Shown piece by piece: positions 42,894 to 51,133 of a stretch of 64,000 nucleotides of DNA (positions are counted from its first letter, which is position 1; every line of letters begins with the position of its first letter). The notes below the pieces were generated by a model. That model ran no database searches. It saw only the letters and a list, made by a program, of their open reading frames with translations, and had not been told where the DNA came from. Origin of the DNA: Marinobacter azerbaijanicus (GTDB lineage Bacteria > Pseudomonadota > Gammaproteobacteria > Pseudomonadales > Oleiphilaceae). The DNA is taken from contig NZ_JASSVS010000009.1 in NCBI RefSeq assembly GCF_030250645.1, forward strand, positions 1 through 64,000. Direction: 5' to 3'. The position numbers and the translations under genes were made by a program.

Positions 42894-44663
42894 TCAGAGG
42901 GAGAAATCGGTAATGACCGGATCGTGGTCCGAAGAACGCCAGGGCTGATCTTCGGGAGCGGGAACCACCCCCCTGTAGCTCAGAGCTCGGGGCTCGTCGG
43001 CGTTAATCGGCCAGGTAGTGGCGCCGACGACTCGCCCGACCAGCTCTGCGGAGACCAGACTGTAGTCGAGTGTGCCAGTGCGGCCCCTGTAGCTATAGCT
43101 GGTCCGGTTGCAGGCTGTTTCATTGCAGTTATGGAAATGCCGGACGGCGTTGGTATATCCCGCCTCGGTCATCAATTGCAAAGGCGTTTCCCGGGCATAG
43201 CTGTTCATATCGCCGGTGATCAGTGTACCGGCCAGGATGTCAGGTTTCGGCAAAGTATCAATCCAATGGAGCATGGCCCGGGTGGCCTGCTCGCGGCTGT
43301 GACTGTAGCAGCCCTGGCCGTCGTTCTGGTCCTGGTTGGGGCCTTTGGCGCCCCGACAGGCTTTGGATTTCAGGTGGGCAACAATGATTCGAACCGGACT
43401 GTCGCTGTTTTCCGGTCTGAATAACTGGGCTACCGGTGGTCTGCCAATCGTATGGAGGGTTCCGGAGGCGGGGCGCTGGGCGTTCCCCTCTGGTTCTACC
43501 CGGTCGCTGCGGTACAGAAGATCGGTTCGAATCGCGTCATTACCGGTGCCGCCGGGGCTTTTCACATACCGCCAGTGTTCCCCGAGTGCCGAAGCCAGAT
43601 CGGCGATTGCGCTGTGGTTGTCGTAACCATCGTTTTCCACTTCCGTCACCGCAATGATGTCGGGGTCCGGAGTCCTGAGTGCGGTTGCCAGTCTTGCCAG
43701 CTGCTTTTCAAACTCACGGAGGGACTCCGCGCCCCGTTCAGCGGGAAACCCGCTGCCCCGCCCATCACCGTTGAACAGGTTTCCCAGGTTCAGGGTGACG
43801 ACCCTGAGAGTGGCCGCCTCGGGTCGTATTGGAGTAACAGGCCGGGGATTCGCGTGCTGGAAGATGGGGGGATAAAGTGGCTGCACCCTCCAGGCACCAA
43901 ACCGGAAGTCCAGCACGCCGGAAAGCTCTCTGACGCGGTCACCGATACGAACCGTATTGTTTGCAGAAAGTTCCGGCGTGGGCCAGGGTACCGGCAGCGG
44001 GCCTCGCAGCCCCTTGCCGTCATCAAGCACCAGTCGGTTGTGCTGCTGGAACTGAAAAAGCGCTTCTGCGGCTGGCCCGGGTTCCATCGTTTCCGTGGGT
44101 ATGGTCTGGACACCGGCTGCCAGTGTCAGCTCACCATAGGGGGCGAGGTTATAGTGATCAATCACCGTTAACGCACCGGATACGGAGACCCGCATGTTCT
44201 CAAGGTATTCCGGCTGCCGGTCACCGGGCCAGGGCAGTGAGATTGGTATGGGCCCTGGCAGCTGCGCTTTTCCACATACGGCGATGGCATCAATGTCAGT
44301 CATCTCGGTCAGGCCGTGGAATTCCTTGACCCGCCCGGTTACACGAACCCTTTCTCCGCGCTTGCCGACTGAGCGGTTGGTGTAGATAAACAGGGCTTCC
44401 GAGGTTTGCGGATTGTCGTCGGTTTCGTTGTCAGCCTGTTGCAGGTAGAAGCCGCGGAATCCGCCCTTATGGCGGGAATCCATGGTAATGATACCTTCCA
44501 CGGTCACGGACTGGCCGGCGAGCGGAGAGCTTTGTCCCGGCCCCTGAATCCGGGAGATTGTTGTTGCCGGCGTGCCGCAGCCTTCCGCTGCTGCGATGGC
44601 GGGCAGCCATAGCAGCAGGAGAAGAAAAGGGAGTCTGAGGGTCGGTGCAGTGGATGTGGTCAC
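42894..44663 (-). CDS. Secreted endonuclease/phosphatase-fold nuclease (ExeM-like)
   Basis: Secreted protein of 589 residues with a Sec signal peptide ending in IAAAEG. An N-terminal OB/lamin-like region (about 30-260) binds substrate in the family. The endonuclease/exonuclease/phosphatase domain begins near 290 (LRVVTLNLGNLFN). Its metal and catalytic segments are DIIAVTEVEND, IIVAHLKSKAC, LITGDMNSYA, TLDYSLVS and the end motif SSDHDPVITDF. It resembles the extracellular nucleases ExeM, EddB and Xds that digest extracellular DNA for nutrition or biofilm turnover. Several cysteines fit disulfide formation outside the cell. It is a single gene, 10 bp downstream of the WYL regulator gene on the same strand. 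Confidence 0.88.
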   Translation of the reverse strand: MTTSTAPTLRLPFLLLLLWLPAIAAAEGCGTPATTISRIQGPGQSSPLAGQSVTVEGIITMDSRHKGGFRGFYLQQADNETDDNPQTSEALFIYTNRSVGKRGERVRVTGRVKEFHGLTEMTDIDAIAVCGKAQLPGPIPISLPWPGDRQPEYLENMRVSVSGALTVIDHYNLAPYGELTLAAGVQTIPTETMEPGPAAEALFQFQQHNRLVLDDGKGLRGPLPVPWPTPELSANNTVRIGDRVRELSGVLDFRFGAWRVQPLYPPIFQHANPRPVTPIRPEAATLRVVTLNLGNLFNGDGRGSGFPAERGAESLREFEKQLARLATALRTPDPDIIAVTEVENDGYDNHSAIADLASALGEHWRYVKSPGGTGNDAIRTDLLYRSDRVEPEGNAQRPASGTLHTIGRPPVAQLFRPENSDSPVRIIVAHLKSKACRGAKGPNQDQNDGQGCYSHSREQATRAMLHWIDTLPKPDILAGTLITGDMNSYARETPLQLMTEAGYTNAVRHFHNCNETACNRTSYSYRGRTGTLDYSLVSAELVGRVVGATTWPINADEPRALSYRGVVPAPEDQPWRSSDHDPVITDFSL

Positions 44664-44672
44664 CGGCCCAGT

Positions 44673-45578
44673 CTAGCAGAGGCCGGCTACGGCTTTAATA
44701 GCCCTCTCACGAGCGGACTCAGCAAGCCCGAGCTGTTCTTCGTTGGCCAGCTCCAGTTGCTGGACCATCGGATCCGGGTGGCGGCTTTCAGTATTCAGGC
44801 CCAGCCGCGAGAGTACGTAAGGAGCCAACGCCGCGCGGGTTGTAAGCTCCAGGCGGTTGTCGTTCATGCCATAATCAGCGGCAACAATTTCCTGCTGGAT
44901 ACTGTTAAGCCGGCTGTCAGGCACTATCGACATGGAAATCTGCCGGTTCCAGTCATCATCCTGATGGATGGTATGGCGGATTCGCTGCCGGATGGTTTCC
45001 GGCCTTCCGCGAAAGCGGCTGAGAGCGAAATCGCGGAACTCCCGGTTGGATTCGCACCAGGCGCGGAGATGCCAGCTCTGACCAACGCATACCAGGGTGT
45101 GGGGCTCCAGCACACGCTGCGAGGTGCCGGCAGGGCTGAGGGATGCGTATTCTGCTTTCATCACCCTGCCATAGCGGGTGGCAGCGACGGCGGCCCGCAT
45201 GACTTCCGGCTTGATCACGCGCTGTGGGCCGCGGACGATGGTGCTTTCAGGGAGGCTGATGTCCAGCGACTCGAAGGTGTCACTGAGACTGTCCTGACGG
45301 GCCAGCAGGTCCTGATATTCGCTGACGTGGCCGGTAGTGACCATTGGTTTGAAATTCGACGAGGGCACATAGCCCTTCAGGTGGCGATCGTAGACCAGGT
45401 TGTCCGGCGCCAGTTCTCGCAGGTAGGTATTTATATCCTTGGAAGCCTGCTGTCGCCCTATGCCGAAACTGTGGCAGATGTGATTGGTGGTGAGTCGTCC
45501 TTCCCAGAGGGCGATGATTTCAATCAGCCGGTAGCGAAGCAACAGATCCCACCGAATGGGCCAGTCCGTTTTTTTCAT
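44673..45578 (-). CDS. WYL-domain transcriptional regulator
   Basis: Regulator of 301 residues. The N-terminal winged helix-turn-helix lies at about 1-75 (LTTNHICHSFGIGRQQASKDINTYL). The WYL domain lies at about 125-205 (MKAEYASLSPAGTSQRVLEPHTL, then WHLRAWCESNREFRDFALSRF, containing the R..F/R ligand residues), followed by a C-terminal dimer domain. These proteins bind inverted repeats and respond to nucleotides or nucleic acid. A strong palindrome lies 42-98 bp upstream of the ATG. The downstream nuclease gene is 10 bp away, so the regulator may control it. BrxR and CapW belong to this type, but no defence genes are here. Confidence 0.85.
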   Translation of the reverse strand: MKKTDWPIRWDLLLRYRLIEIIALWEGRLTTNHICHSFGIGRQQASKDINTYLRELAPDNLVYDRHLKGYVPSSNFKPMVTTGHVSEYQDLLARQDSLSDTFESLDISLPESTIVRGPQRVIKPEVMRAAVAATRYGRVMKAEYASLSPAGTSQRVLEPHTLVCVGQSWHLRAWCESNREFRDFALSRFRGRPETIRQRIRHTIHQDDDWNRQISMSIVPDSRLNSIQQEIVAADYGMNDNRLELTTRAALAPYVLSRLGLNTESRHPDPMVQQLELANEEQLGLAESARERAIKAVAGLC

Positions 45579-45619
45579 AACCAGGCGCTCATGGTTGGCG
45601 TGGATTGCATGAGTTGAGA

Positions 45620-45676
45620 GACTCGTGGGTTAAGATGGACAGTGATGATAACTATCTCATCTTAACCCCTTGAGTC
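45620..45676. promoter_or_regulatory. Extended palindrome upstream of the WYL regulator
   Basis: GGGTTAAGATG (45627-45637) pairs with CATCTTAACCC (45658-45668). Outer GACTC (45620-45624) pairs with GAGTC (45672-45676). The spacer is 20 bp, so half-sites recur on one face of the helix about three turns apart. It is a likely autoregulatory operator. The 305-base gap 45579-45883 otherwise holds only AT-rich promoter-like sequence. Confidence 0.65.
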
Positions 45677-45883
45677 GTCTGCGTGTGTTACGTCACCTTA
45701 ATGTAAAATAATGTTAAATCCGGTAACAGTGTTGCTACAAGCCGTTCAGGACTTCGGCAAATGCGTAGTGGTGTCATTGGTGGCGCCCTGTTTTAATTCG
45801 TATTCGGCAATGTTCCGGCGTTGCTGCTACTTTTCTATCACACCCCAGCATCAACCGATTCCCTAAACGCCGGAGCCCCTCTG

Positions 45884-47170
45884 ATGACCCGCATGGTCAC
45901 CTCACTGTCAGCCCTTATCCTCAGTATAGTTCTGCTGGTCAGCGGCAATGCTTTTCTGATGACCCTGCTGGGTATTCGCCTGAGTATTGAGTCGGTATCA
46001 CCGGACATCATTGGCTGGATTCTGGTCTGTTATTCCATTGGCTTTGTGCTGGGCACGCTTTATGTGCATCACATTATTGGCCGTGTCGGGCATATTCGTG
46101 CATTTGCGGTATTTGCAGCGATGGCTGCAGTATGCGCTCTGCTTTACCCGATGGCGGTGTCGGAACCGTTCTGGGCGGTATTGCGGGCACTCTCCGGTTT
46201 CAGTGTGGCCGGCGTCCTGGTGGTGATCGAGAGCTGGTTCAGCAGCCGCGCAACCAATGCCAATCGTGGTGCGCTGTTTGCGATCTATCAGATTGTTTTC
46301 TATCTCTCCGCTGCCGGTGGCCAGCTGTTGATCAACGTGGGTGAACCCGCTTCCTTTATTCCTTTCTCACTGGCCGCCGTGCTACTGACGCTGGCGCTGA
46401 TACCTCTATCCCTGACGCGAATGGATGCGCCGGCAATTGAACAGCACCAGCGCCTGTCATTCTTTACCCTTGCCCGGGAATCGTTTACCGGTGTATCCGG
46501 GGCGTTGATCTGTGGTGTGATGATTGGCTCCTTTTATGCGCTGGGCCCGGTTTACGCCACTCTGGTTGGACTGGAAGTCAGCCGGGTGTCTACCTTCATG
46601 GCCAGCGCCATTGTTGCAGCCATGATTCTGGCCTGGCCTCTTGGACTGGTGTGTGACCGTTTTGATCGCCGCCGTGTGATGTTCTGGGTTGCTGTAATGG
46701 CGGGCCTTTCGGCGGTGACGGTTGGTGTATCCGGCGCTGAGCGGATGTGGCTGCTGACGCTGATGGTGGGCTTGTTCACTGGCCTGTCCGCAACGCTTTA
46801 TCCGATTGCTGTGGCGATAACCAATGATCGCATGGAAAGTAACCGTATTGTCTCTGCCAGCGCAACGCTGCTGCTGAGCTACGGCGTGGGCAGCGTTATC
46901 GGTCCTGTTGTCATGGCGGAGCTGGTGGCCATATTTGGTCCTCAGGGCCTGTTCTTCGGCAATGCGGGATTTCTTGCGGTACTCGCGGTTATTACCAGCT
47001 ATCGTATAAGCCACACTGAAGATGTGGCTGTAGCTGACCAGGAACATTTCATTCCCGCCATGCCTGAGTCTTCTGTGGTTCTGACGGAAATGGATCCGCG
47101 CAACGAGGAGTTTCAGGAATCACCGGCGGTGGTGGACATGCACGCAGAGGATCTCCGCCGGACCGGGTGA
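45884..47170 (+). CDS. MFS transporter, YcaD-like
   Basis: Major facilitator protein of 428 residues with 12 membrane helices and an acidic soluble tail of about 55 residues (HTEDVAVADQEHFIP onward) containing no membrane segment. Helix 1 holds LSALILSIVLLVSGNAFLM, and after helix 4 the segment LRALSGFSVAGVLVVIESWFSSRA matches the YcaD/TetA-like group. The ATG at 45884 has CGGAG 9 nt upstream; a longer frame from 45821 has no ribosome site. It is divergent from the WYL regulator, whose operator lies between them, so it may be under that control. The substrate is unknown. Confidence 0.82.
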   Translation: MTRMVTSLSALILSIVLLVSGNAFLMTLLGIRLSIESVSPDIIGWILVCYSIGFVLGTLYVHHIIGRVGHIRAFAVFAAMAAVCALLYPMAVSEPFWAVLRALSGFSVAGVLVVIESWFSSRATNANRGALFAIYQIVFYLSAAGGQLLINVGEPASFIPFSLAAVLLTLALIPLSLTRMDAPAIEQHQRLSFFTLARESFTGVSGALICGVMIGSFYALGPVYATLVGLEVSRVSTFMASAIVAAMILAWPLGLVCDRFDRRRVMFWVAVMAGLSAVTVGVSGAERMWLLTLMVGLFTGLSATLYPIAVAITNDRMESNRIVSASATLLLSYGVGSVIGPVVMAELVAIFGPQGLFFGNAGFLAVLAVITSYRISHTEDVAVADQEHFIPAMPESSVVLTEMDPRNEEFQESPAVVDMHAEDLRRTG

Positions 47171-47260
47171 TCAGAGGGCCTCTCGGTTTTCCCCAATTCT
47201 GTTTTACCTTTCATATCTGTTTTTATGTCAATGGTTAGCTTACTATTGGTAACGTTTTTT

Positions 47261-47291
47261 ATCACTGTATTGTTCATCGTTTATCAGTGAT
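47261..47291. promoter_or_regulatory. Inverted repeat upstream of the MarR gene
   Basis: ATCACTG (47261-47267) and CAGTGAT (47285-47291) form a 7-bp inverted repeat with a 17-base spacer, ending 49 bp before the ATG. A nearby TTAC/GTAA pair lies at about 47240. It is a candidate MarR operator. Confidence 0.4.
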
Positions 47292-47340
47292 GCCCGTTAT
47301 ACTTGTAAGCCATTGATATTACTTGTTGGAGTTCCAGACC

Positions 47341-47766
47341 ATGAGAGATCAGTTTCCCTTTGCCGTAGCCAGGGTAACCCGGCGCTGGCGCAAGTTACTT
47401 GACGAGCGCCTTAAGGATCTGGGTGTTACCCAGGCTCGCTGGACAACCATGGTCTACCTGCAAAAAGGCGGCGAAGGGTTGACCCAGCGGGAACTTGCCC
47501 GCCTGATGGCCATAGAAAACCCAACCCTGGTGCGCCTGCTGGACAGCCTGGAGCAACAGGGGCTGATTGAGCGCCGCCCCTGCCCGAATGACCGCCGTGC
47601 CCGCCGCCTTCATCTGACACCGGACGGGACCAGGTTCATGAATGTGCTGACGGAGCGGGCCGCGGAGCTGCGCGAGGAGATGCTGGCAGGCATCAGCGAC
47701 GAGGAAATCGAAGGCGCCGTGGAAGTGTTTCATAAAATCATGGAGAACGCTGAACGCCAGAAATAA
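47341..47766 (+). CDS. MarR/SlyA-family regulator
   Basis: Winged-helix regulator of 141 residues. The core reads VTQARWTTMVYLQ, then LTQRELARLMAIENPTLVRLLDSLEQQGLIERRPCPNDRRARRLHLT, with the DxRxxR wing intact. It should be a dimeric repressor that responds to phenolic or lipophilic compounds. The ATG at 47341 has GGAG 10 nt upstream. The DHA2 efflux gene starts about 30 bp after its stop, the usual MarR-pump operon. A 7-bp inverted repeat upstream may be its operator. Confidence 0.9.
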   Translation: MRDQFPFAVARVTRRWRKLLDERLKDLGVTQARWTTMVYLQKGGEGLTQRELARLMAIENPTLVRLLDSLEQQGLIERRPCPNDRRARRLHLTPDGTRFMNVLTERAAELREEMLAGISDEEIEGAVEVFHKIMENAERQK

Positions 47767-47796
47767 CCGTGTCTGTCCGGTTGGGAGGTTGTTGGT

Positions 47797-49188
47797 CTGA
47801 GTGATAACACGGTTGCCGGGCTGAAAGCCCGATACGGTGAACGCTGGCGCTGGCTCGCTGTGGCTACGGTGATGCTGGGGACCATGGCCACTGTGCTCAG
47901 CGCCACCGTTGTCAATGTTGCCCTGCATGACATCATGCTGGAATTCGGTATACGGCAGGGTCAGGTCCACTGGCTGGCCACCGGATTCATCGCGGCCATG
48001 ACGACGACCATGCTGGCCTCCTCATGGCTGCTTGACCATTTTGGTGTGCGTAAGACCCTGGCTACGGCCATGTTCCTCTTCACCCTGATCTCATTGCTCG
48101 GCGGCTTTGCGGCCACGCCGCAACAATTGATTGCCGCCCGTATCGGGCAGGGGGCCATGGCGGGTCTCATGCAGCCTATGGGAATGTACCTGGTTTTCAG
48201 GATTTTCCCACGAAACCGCCGTGGCCAGGCCATGGGCATCTATGGCATGGGTGTGATTCTGGCGCCTGCCCTGGGTCCGGTGCTGGGTGGCTTCCTGGTG
48301 GACCAGTTGGATTGGCGTTTTGTCATGTTTGCGCCGGTTCCGGTTACCCTGGCAGGCGTATTCATGGCCTGGCGTTTCCTGCCGCTTCCGGTTTCCCAAC
48401 CGGCGCCCTACCGCTTTGACCTGCCCGGACTGGTGTTGCTGGGCGCCACCATCGGATTATCCCTGGATACTCTCAACCGGTTGCAACAGTTTTCCGGTCA
48501 GCAAGGGCGAATAATGGCCGAAGGTGCCGTTGCACTCTGCCTTCTGGCCCTGTTTGTGGTGCGGGAGCGAAAAACCCGGCACCCATTGGTGAACATCGGT
48601 CTGTTGCGTAACCCGAGCTTTGTTTACGCCAACCTCGGGGCCATGGCCCTGGGGCTTGCGCTGTTTGGTTCCACCTATCTGGTGCCGCTGTTTGTCCAGA
48701 GCTCCCTTGGTTTCTCGGCCACCCAGGCGGGCCTGCTCATGCTGCCCGCAGGTATTGTCCTGGGTATTACTTTCCCCCTGGCGGGCCGGCTGGCAGACCG
48801 CTTGAGTGCCCGCAAGCTGGTTATCTTCGGGATCAGTCTGTTCGCCACGTCCGCCATCCTGTTTGCCCTGTCTGATCTGGAACTGGCCTTTGGCTGGCTG
48901 GCGCTGTGGACGGTGCTTGGGAGAATCGGTATCGGCTTCATGCTACCGGCACTGTCCACTGGCGCACTGAACCCGCTGGCACCGGAACAGCTGGGCGCCG
49001 GGTCCAGCACGATAAACTTTACCCGCCAACTGGGCGGTGCCTTTGGCGTGAATATTGTTGCGCTGACGATTGAATTCGGCGATCACAGTGGCGGCATACC
49101 CACGATTGAAGCTTTTCATTCAGCCTGGTGGCTGGTGGCCGTCTTCGTGGCGGTGGCAGCGATTCCGGTATGGAAAATGCGGGCATAG
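47797..49188 (+). CDS. DHA2-type multidrug efflux MFS, probable CTG start
   Basis: EmrB/QacA-type pump with about 14 helices in the inner membrane. The first annotated start codon is a GTG at 47860, inside helix 1 (VATVMLGTMATVLSATVVNVALHDIM). Reading upstream in the same frame gives a natural N-terminus beginning LSDNTVAGLKARYGERWRW at a CTG (47797), with GGGAGG 8 nt before it and no ATG, GTG or TTG available in that stretch. I therefore take the CTG start (463 residues). Other family marks are the D.....T.vNvAl motif in helix 1, QWLATG-like VHWLATGF and GPVLGGFL. It is in an operon with the MarR gene and is probably a drug exporter. Confidence 0.75.
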   Translation: MSDNTVAGLKARYGERWRWLAVATVMLGTMATVLSATVVNVALHDIMLEFGIRQGQVHWLATGFIAAMTTTMLASSWLLDHFGVRKTLATAMFLFTLISLLGGFAATPQQLIAARIGQGAMAGLMQPMGMYLVFRIFPRNRRGQAMGIYGMGVILAPALGPVLGGFLVDQLDWRFVMFAPVPVTLAGVFMAWRFLPLPVSQPAPYRFDLPGLVLLGATIGLSLDTLNRLQQFSGQQGRIMAEGAVALCLLALFVVRERKTRHPLVNIGLLRNPSFVYANLGAMALGLALFGSTYLVPLFVQSSLGFSATQAGLLMLPAGIVLGITFPLAGRLADRLSARKLVIFGISLFATSAILFALSDLELAFGWLALWTVLGRIGIGFMLPALSTGALNPLAPEQLGAGSSTINFTRQLGGAFGVNIVALTIEFGDHSGGIPTIEAFHSAWWLVAVFVAVAAIPVWKMRA

Positions 49189-49226
49189 TTGTCTTTTCCC
49201 CGGCGATTCATTAACATTCCCGAACT

Positions 49227-49354
49227 CTTCAGGGGAGTAGCCTCCGTGCCGGAGAAGTTTTCACGGCGCGGATGGTAGTCAACATACTTGGAGCCCAATC
49301 TCCATGGCTATCATGTTCCATCCGCGCAGCGGTGGAACTGGCAAGACCTGAGGC
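49227..49354 (+). ncRNA. yybP-ykoY manganese riboswitch aptamer
   Basis: The leader of the TMEM165-like gene contains both conserved strands of the yybP-ykoY aptamer: AGGGGAGTAGC at 49231-49241 and GGCAAGACCTGAGGC at about 49340-49354. The closing stem pairs CTTCAGG (49227-49233) with CCTGAGG (49347-49353). An internal arm GCGCGGATGG/CCATCCGCGC encloses the variable hairpin. This class binds Mn2+ and switches on manganese exporters, which agrees with the gene downstream. Confidence 0.88.
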
Positions 49355-49368
49355 AGTTTCACCTCCAT

Positions 49369-49418
49369 AGGGCGGACGGTGGACTGTCTCATGTCTGGAT
49401 GTCCGCCCTGGAGTTTTT
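49369..49418 (+). terminator. Riboswitch expression platform next to the ribosome site
   Basis: Stem AGGGCGGAC/GTCCGCCCT (49369-49377, 49401-49409) with a 23-base loop is followed at once by GGAGTTTTTC and the ATG at 49420. It can act as a terminator and also abuts the GGAG ribosome site, so control could be at transcription, translation or both. Confidence 0.68.
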
Positions 49419-49419
49419 C

Positions 49420-49989
49420 ATGGACGCTTTTCTTGCCTCTACGCTTGCCGTCGCCGTTGCCGAAATTGGTGACAAGACCCAATTGCTCTCCCTTTTCCTC
49501 GTTGCCCGTTACTCCAGTCGTCTGCCCATCATCCTGGGTATTTTTGTCGCTACAATACTGAACCATGCACTATCGGCTTTGTTAGGGGCTTGGATAGCTG
49601 AGTGGATACCTGAAGCATGGCTGCCCTGGATCCTGGCTGTCAGCTTTATAGCCATTGCCTTGTGGTTGCTGATCCCGGACAGGGATGACAGCGAGGATTC
49701 CGCTTTCCTCGGTATGGGCGCGTTCATGGCAACGACCGTGATGTTCTTCCTGGCGGAGATCGGTGATAAAACCCAGATAGCGACAGTGGTTCTGGCAGCC
49801 CGCTATGCCGAAACCTTCTGGGTCATTATGGGCACCACCGTTGGTATGCTTTTGGCCAATATACCGGTTATCATGGCCGGTAGATGGCTGATGGAAAGGC
49901 TGCCATTGGCAACGGCCCGAATCGGGGCAAGCATTCTGTTTGTGATGCTGGCAGTGATTACTCTGTGGTCGGCTGTGATGTCAGTTTGA
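49420..49989 (+). CDS. TMEM165/GDT1-family cation exporter (MneA-like)
   Basis: Membrane protein of 189 residues with six helices in two repeats, the UPF0016/GDT1 family. Both signature motifs are present: EIGDKTQLL near 15-23 and EIGDKTQIA in the second half. Bacterial members export Mn2+. The ATG at 49420 gives an N-terminus beginning directly in helix 1, and a Mn riboswitch precedes it, which supports manganese as the substrate. The upstream frame from 49288 lies inside the riboswitch and is not coding. The downstream L,D-transpeptidase gene is 47 bp away on the same strand. Confidence 0.92.
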   Translation: MDAFLASTLAVAVAEIGDKTQLLSLFLVARYSSRLPIILGIFVATILNHALSALLGAWIAEWIPEAWLPWILAVSFIAIALWLLIPDRDDSEDSAFLGMGAFMATTVMFFLAEIGDKTQIATVVLAARYAETFWVIMGTTVGMLLANIPVIMAGRWLMERLPLATARIGASILFVMLAVITLWSAVMSV

Positions 49990-50036
49990 ACAGGCGAGTC
50001 AGTAACCTGAAGTGCCAGATACCGGATATTAAACCT

Positions 50037-51104
50037 ATGTATGGTAAACAGCTCACCGTTTTTTTCGTCTCCCTGCTGGCACTGGTGCTGGCCAGTCCCC
50101 TGCAGGCAGAGCCCGGGCGACAGGCTGCCGGTGAAGAGCTCAACAGCGAGAAGTCCGGGGATGACATCGCCAGGAAGCCCCGAGTCCCGACGTTTGCCAT
50201 CGAGGGCGATCTCGCCGGGGAGCTGTCGGTCATCTCTACCCGCTACGAGGATACCTTTGCAGCAATTGGTAACCGCGACAGCCTGGGCTATCTGGAGCTG
50301 GTGAAAGCCAATCCGGGAGTGGACCCCTGGCTGCCGGGTGAGGGTACCCGTATTACCCTGCCACGGCACTACGTGCTGCCCGATGTGAAACGGGAAGGCA
50401 TTGTTATCAACCTGGCGGAGTACCGGCTGTACTATTTCACCGAAAACGGGGTTCAGGTGTATCCGGTGGGTGTTGGCACGGAAGACAATCCCTCACCACT
50501 GACGGACGCTGAAGTGACGATGCCACTGGAGTCGCCGGCCTGGTACCCGCCTGCAAGTATCCGTGCCGAGTACGAGGCGGACGGAGACTATCTTCCGCGA
50601 ATGATTCCTCCAGGTCCGGATAACCCCCTTGGAAGCCATGCCCTGATGCTGAGTGAGAAAGGTTACCTGATCCACGGCACCAACAAGCTGTTCGGGGTGG
50701 GTATGCAGGTCAGCCATGGCTGCTTCCGCATGTACAACGAGGACATATCCCGGTTCGTTTACCAGGTAAGCAAGGGCACGCCGGTGCGGGTGATCAGGGA
50801 GCCTGTGAAAATCGGCATGAAAGGCAACGAGGTCTGGTTGGAGGTGCACCGTCCGGAAGAGCAATACAGTCAGCAGGACCGTGAAAAACTCTGGCACGAA
50901 GTCTCAAGGGCTGTTGAAGAATTCCGCAGCAGAATGCCCGGTGTTGAAGTCCAGCGAATGGCTATCGAGCTGGCTCTTGACCAGGCCGACGGGCTTCCGC
51001 GGATGATCGGCGAGCGCGTTACCCGGGTTGCCAATGAAACCACAGAGCCGGCGTACAATACCCCTGATAGTGAGGAAGGCAGAGAACAACGACTCTGGTT
51101 CTGA
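50037..51104 (+). CDS. YkuD-family L,D-transpeptidase with LysM-like domain
   Basis: Periplasmic enzyme of 355 residues. A signal peptide (MYGKQLTVFFVSLLALVLASPLQA) precedes a LysM-like region (YEDTFAAIGNRDSLGYLELVKANPGVDPWLPGEGTRITLP pattern) and the YkuD catalytic domain. The nucleophile motif is SHGCFRM, with HGTN just before it. The C-terminal third is charged and helical. Family members form 3-3 peptidoglycan cross-links or attach lipoproteins to the wall. The start at 50037 is chosen by the signal peptide; the longer frame overlaps the exporter gene. An OprI-type lipoprotein is encoded 3 kb downstream. Confidence 0.88.
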   Translation: MYGKQLTVFFVSLLALVLASPLQAEPGRQAAGEELNSEKSGDDIARKPRVPTFAIEGDLAGELSVISTRYEDTFAAIGNRDSLGYLELVKANPGVDPWLPGEGTRITLPRHYVLPDVKREGIVINLAEYRLYYFTENGVQVYPVGVGTEDNPSPLTDAEVTMPLESPAWYPPASIRAEYEADGDYLPRMIPPGPDNPLGSHALMLSEKGYLIHGTNKLFGVGMQVSHGCFRMYNEDISRFVYQVSKGTPVRVIREPVKIGMKGNEVWLEVHRPEEQYSQQDREKLWHEVSRAVEEFRSRMPGVEVQRMAIELALDQADGLPRMIGERVTRVANETTEPAYNTPDSEEGREQRLWF

Positions 51105-51133
51105 GACTGATTAGGTGCCGACAAGGAGATCCA

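Noticed and set aside
44673..45578. WYL regulator as the marker of a phage-defence island
   Set aside because: The neighbours are a secreted nuclease, MFS, MarR and metabolic genes; there are no BREX, CBASS, restriction or toxin genes.
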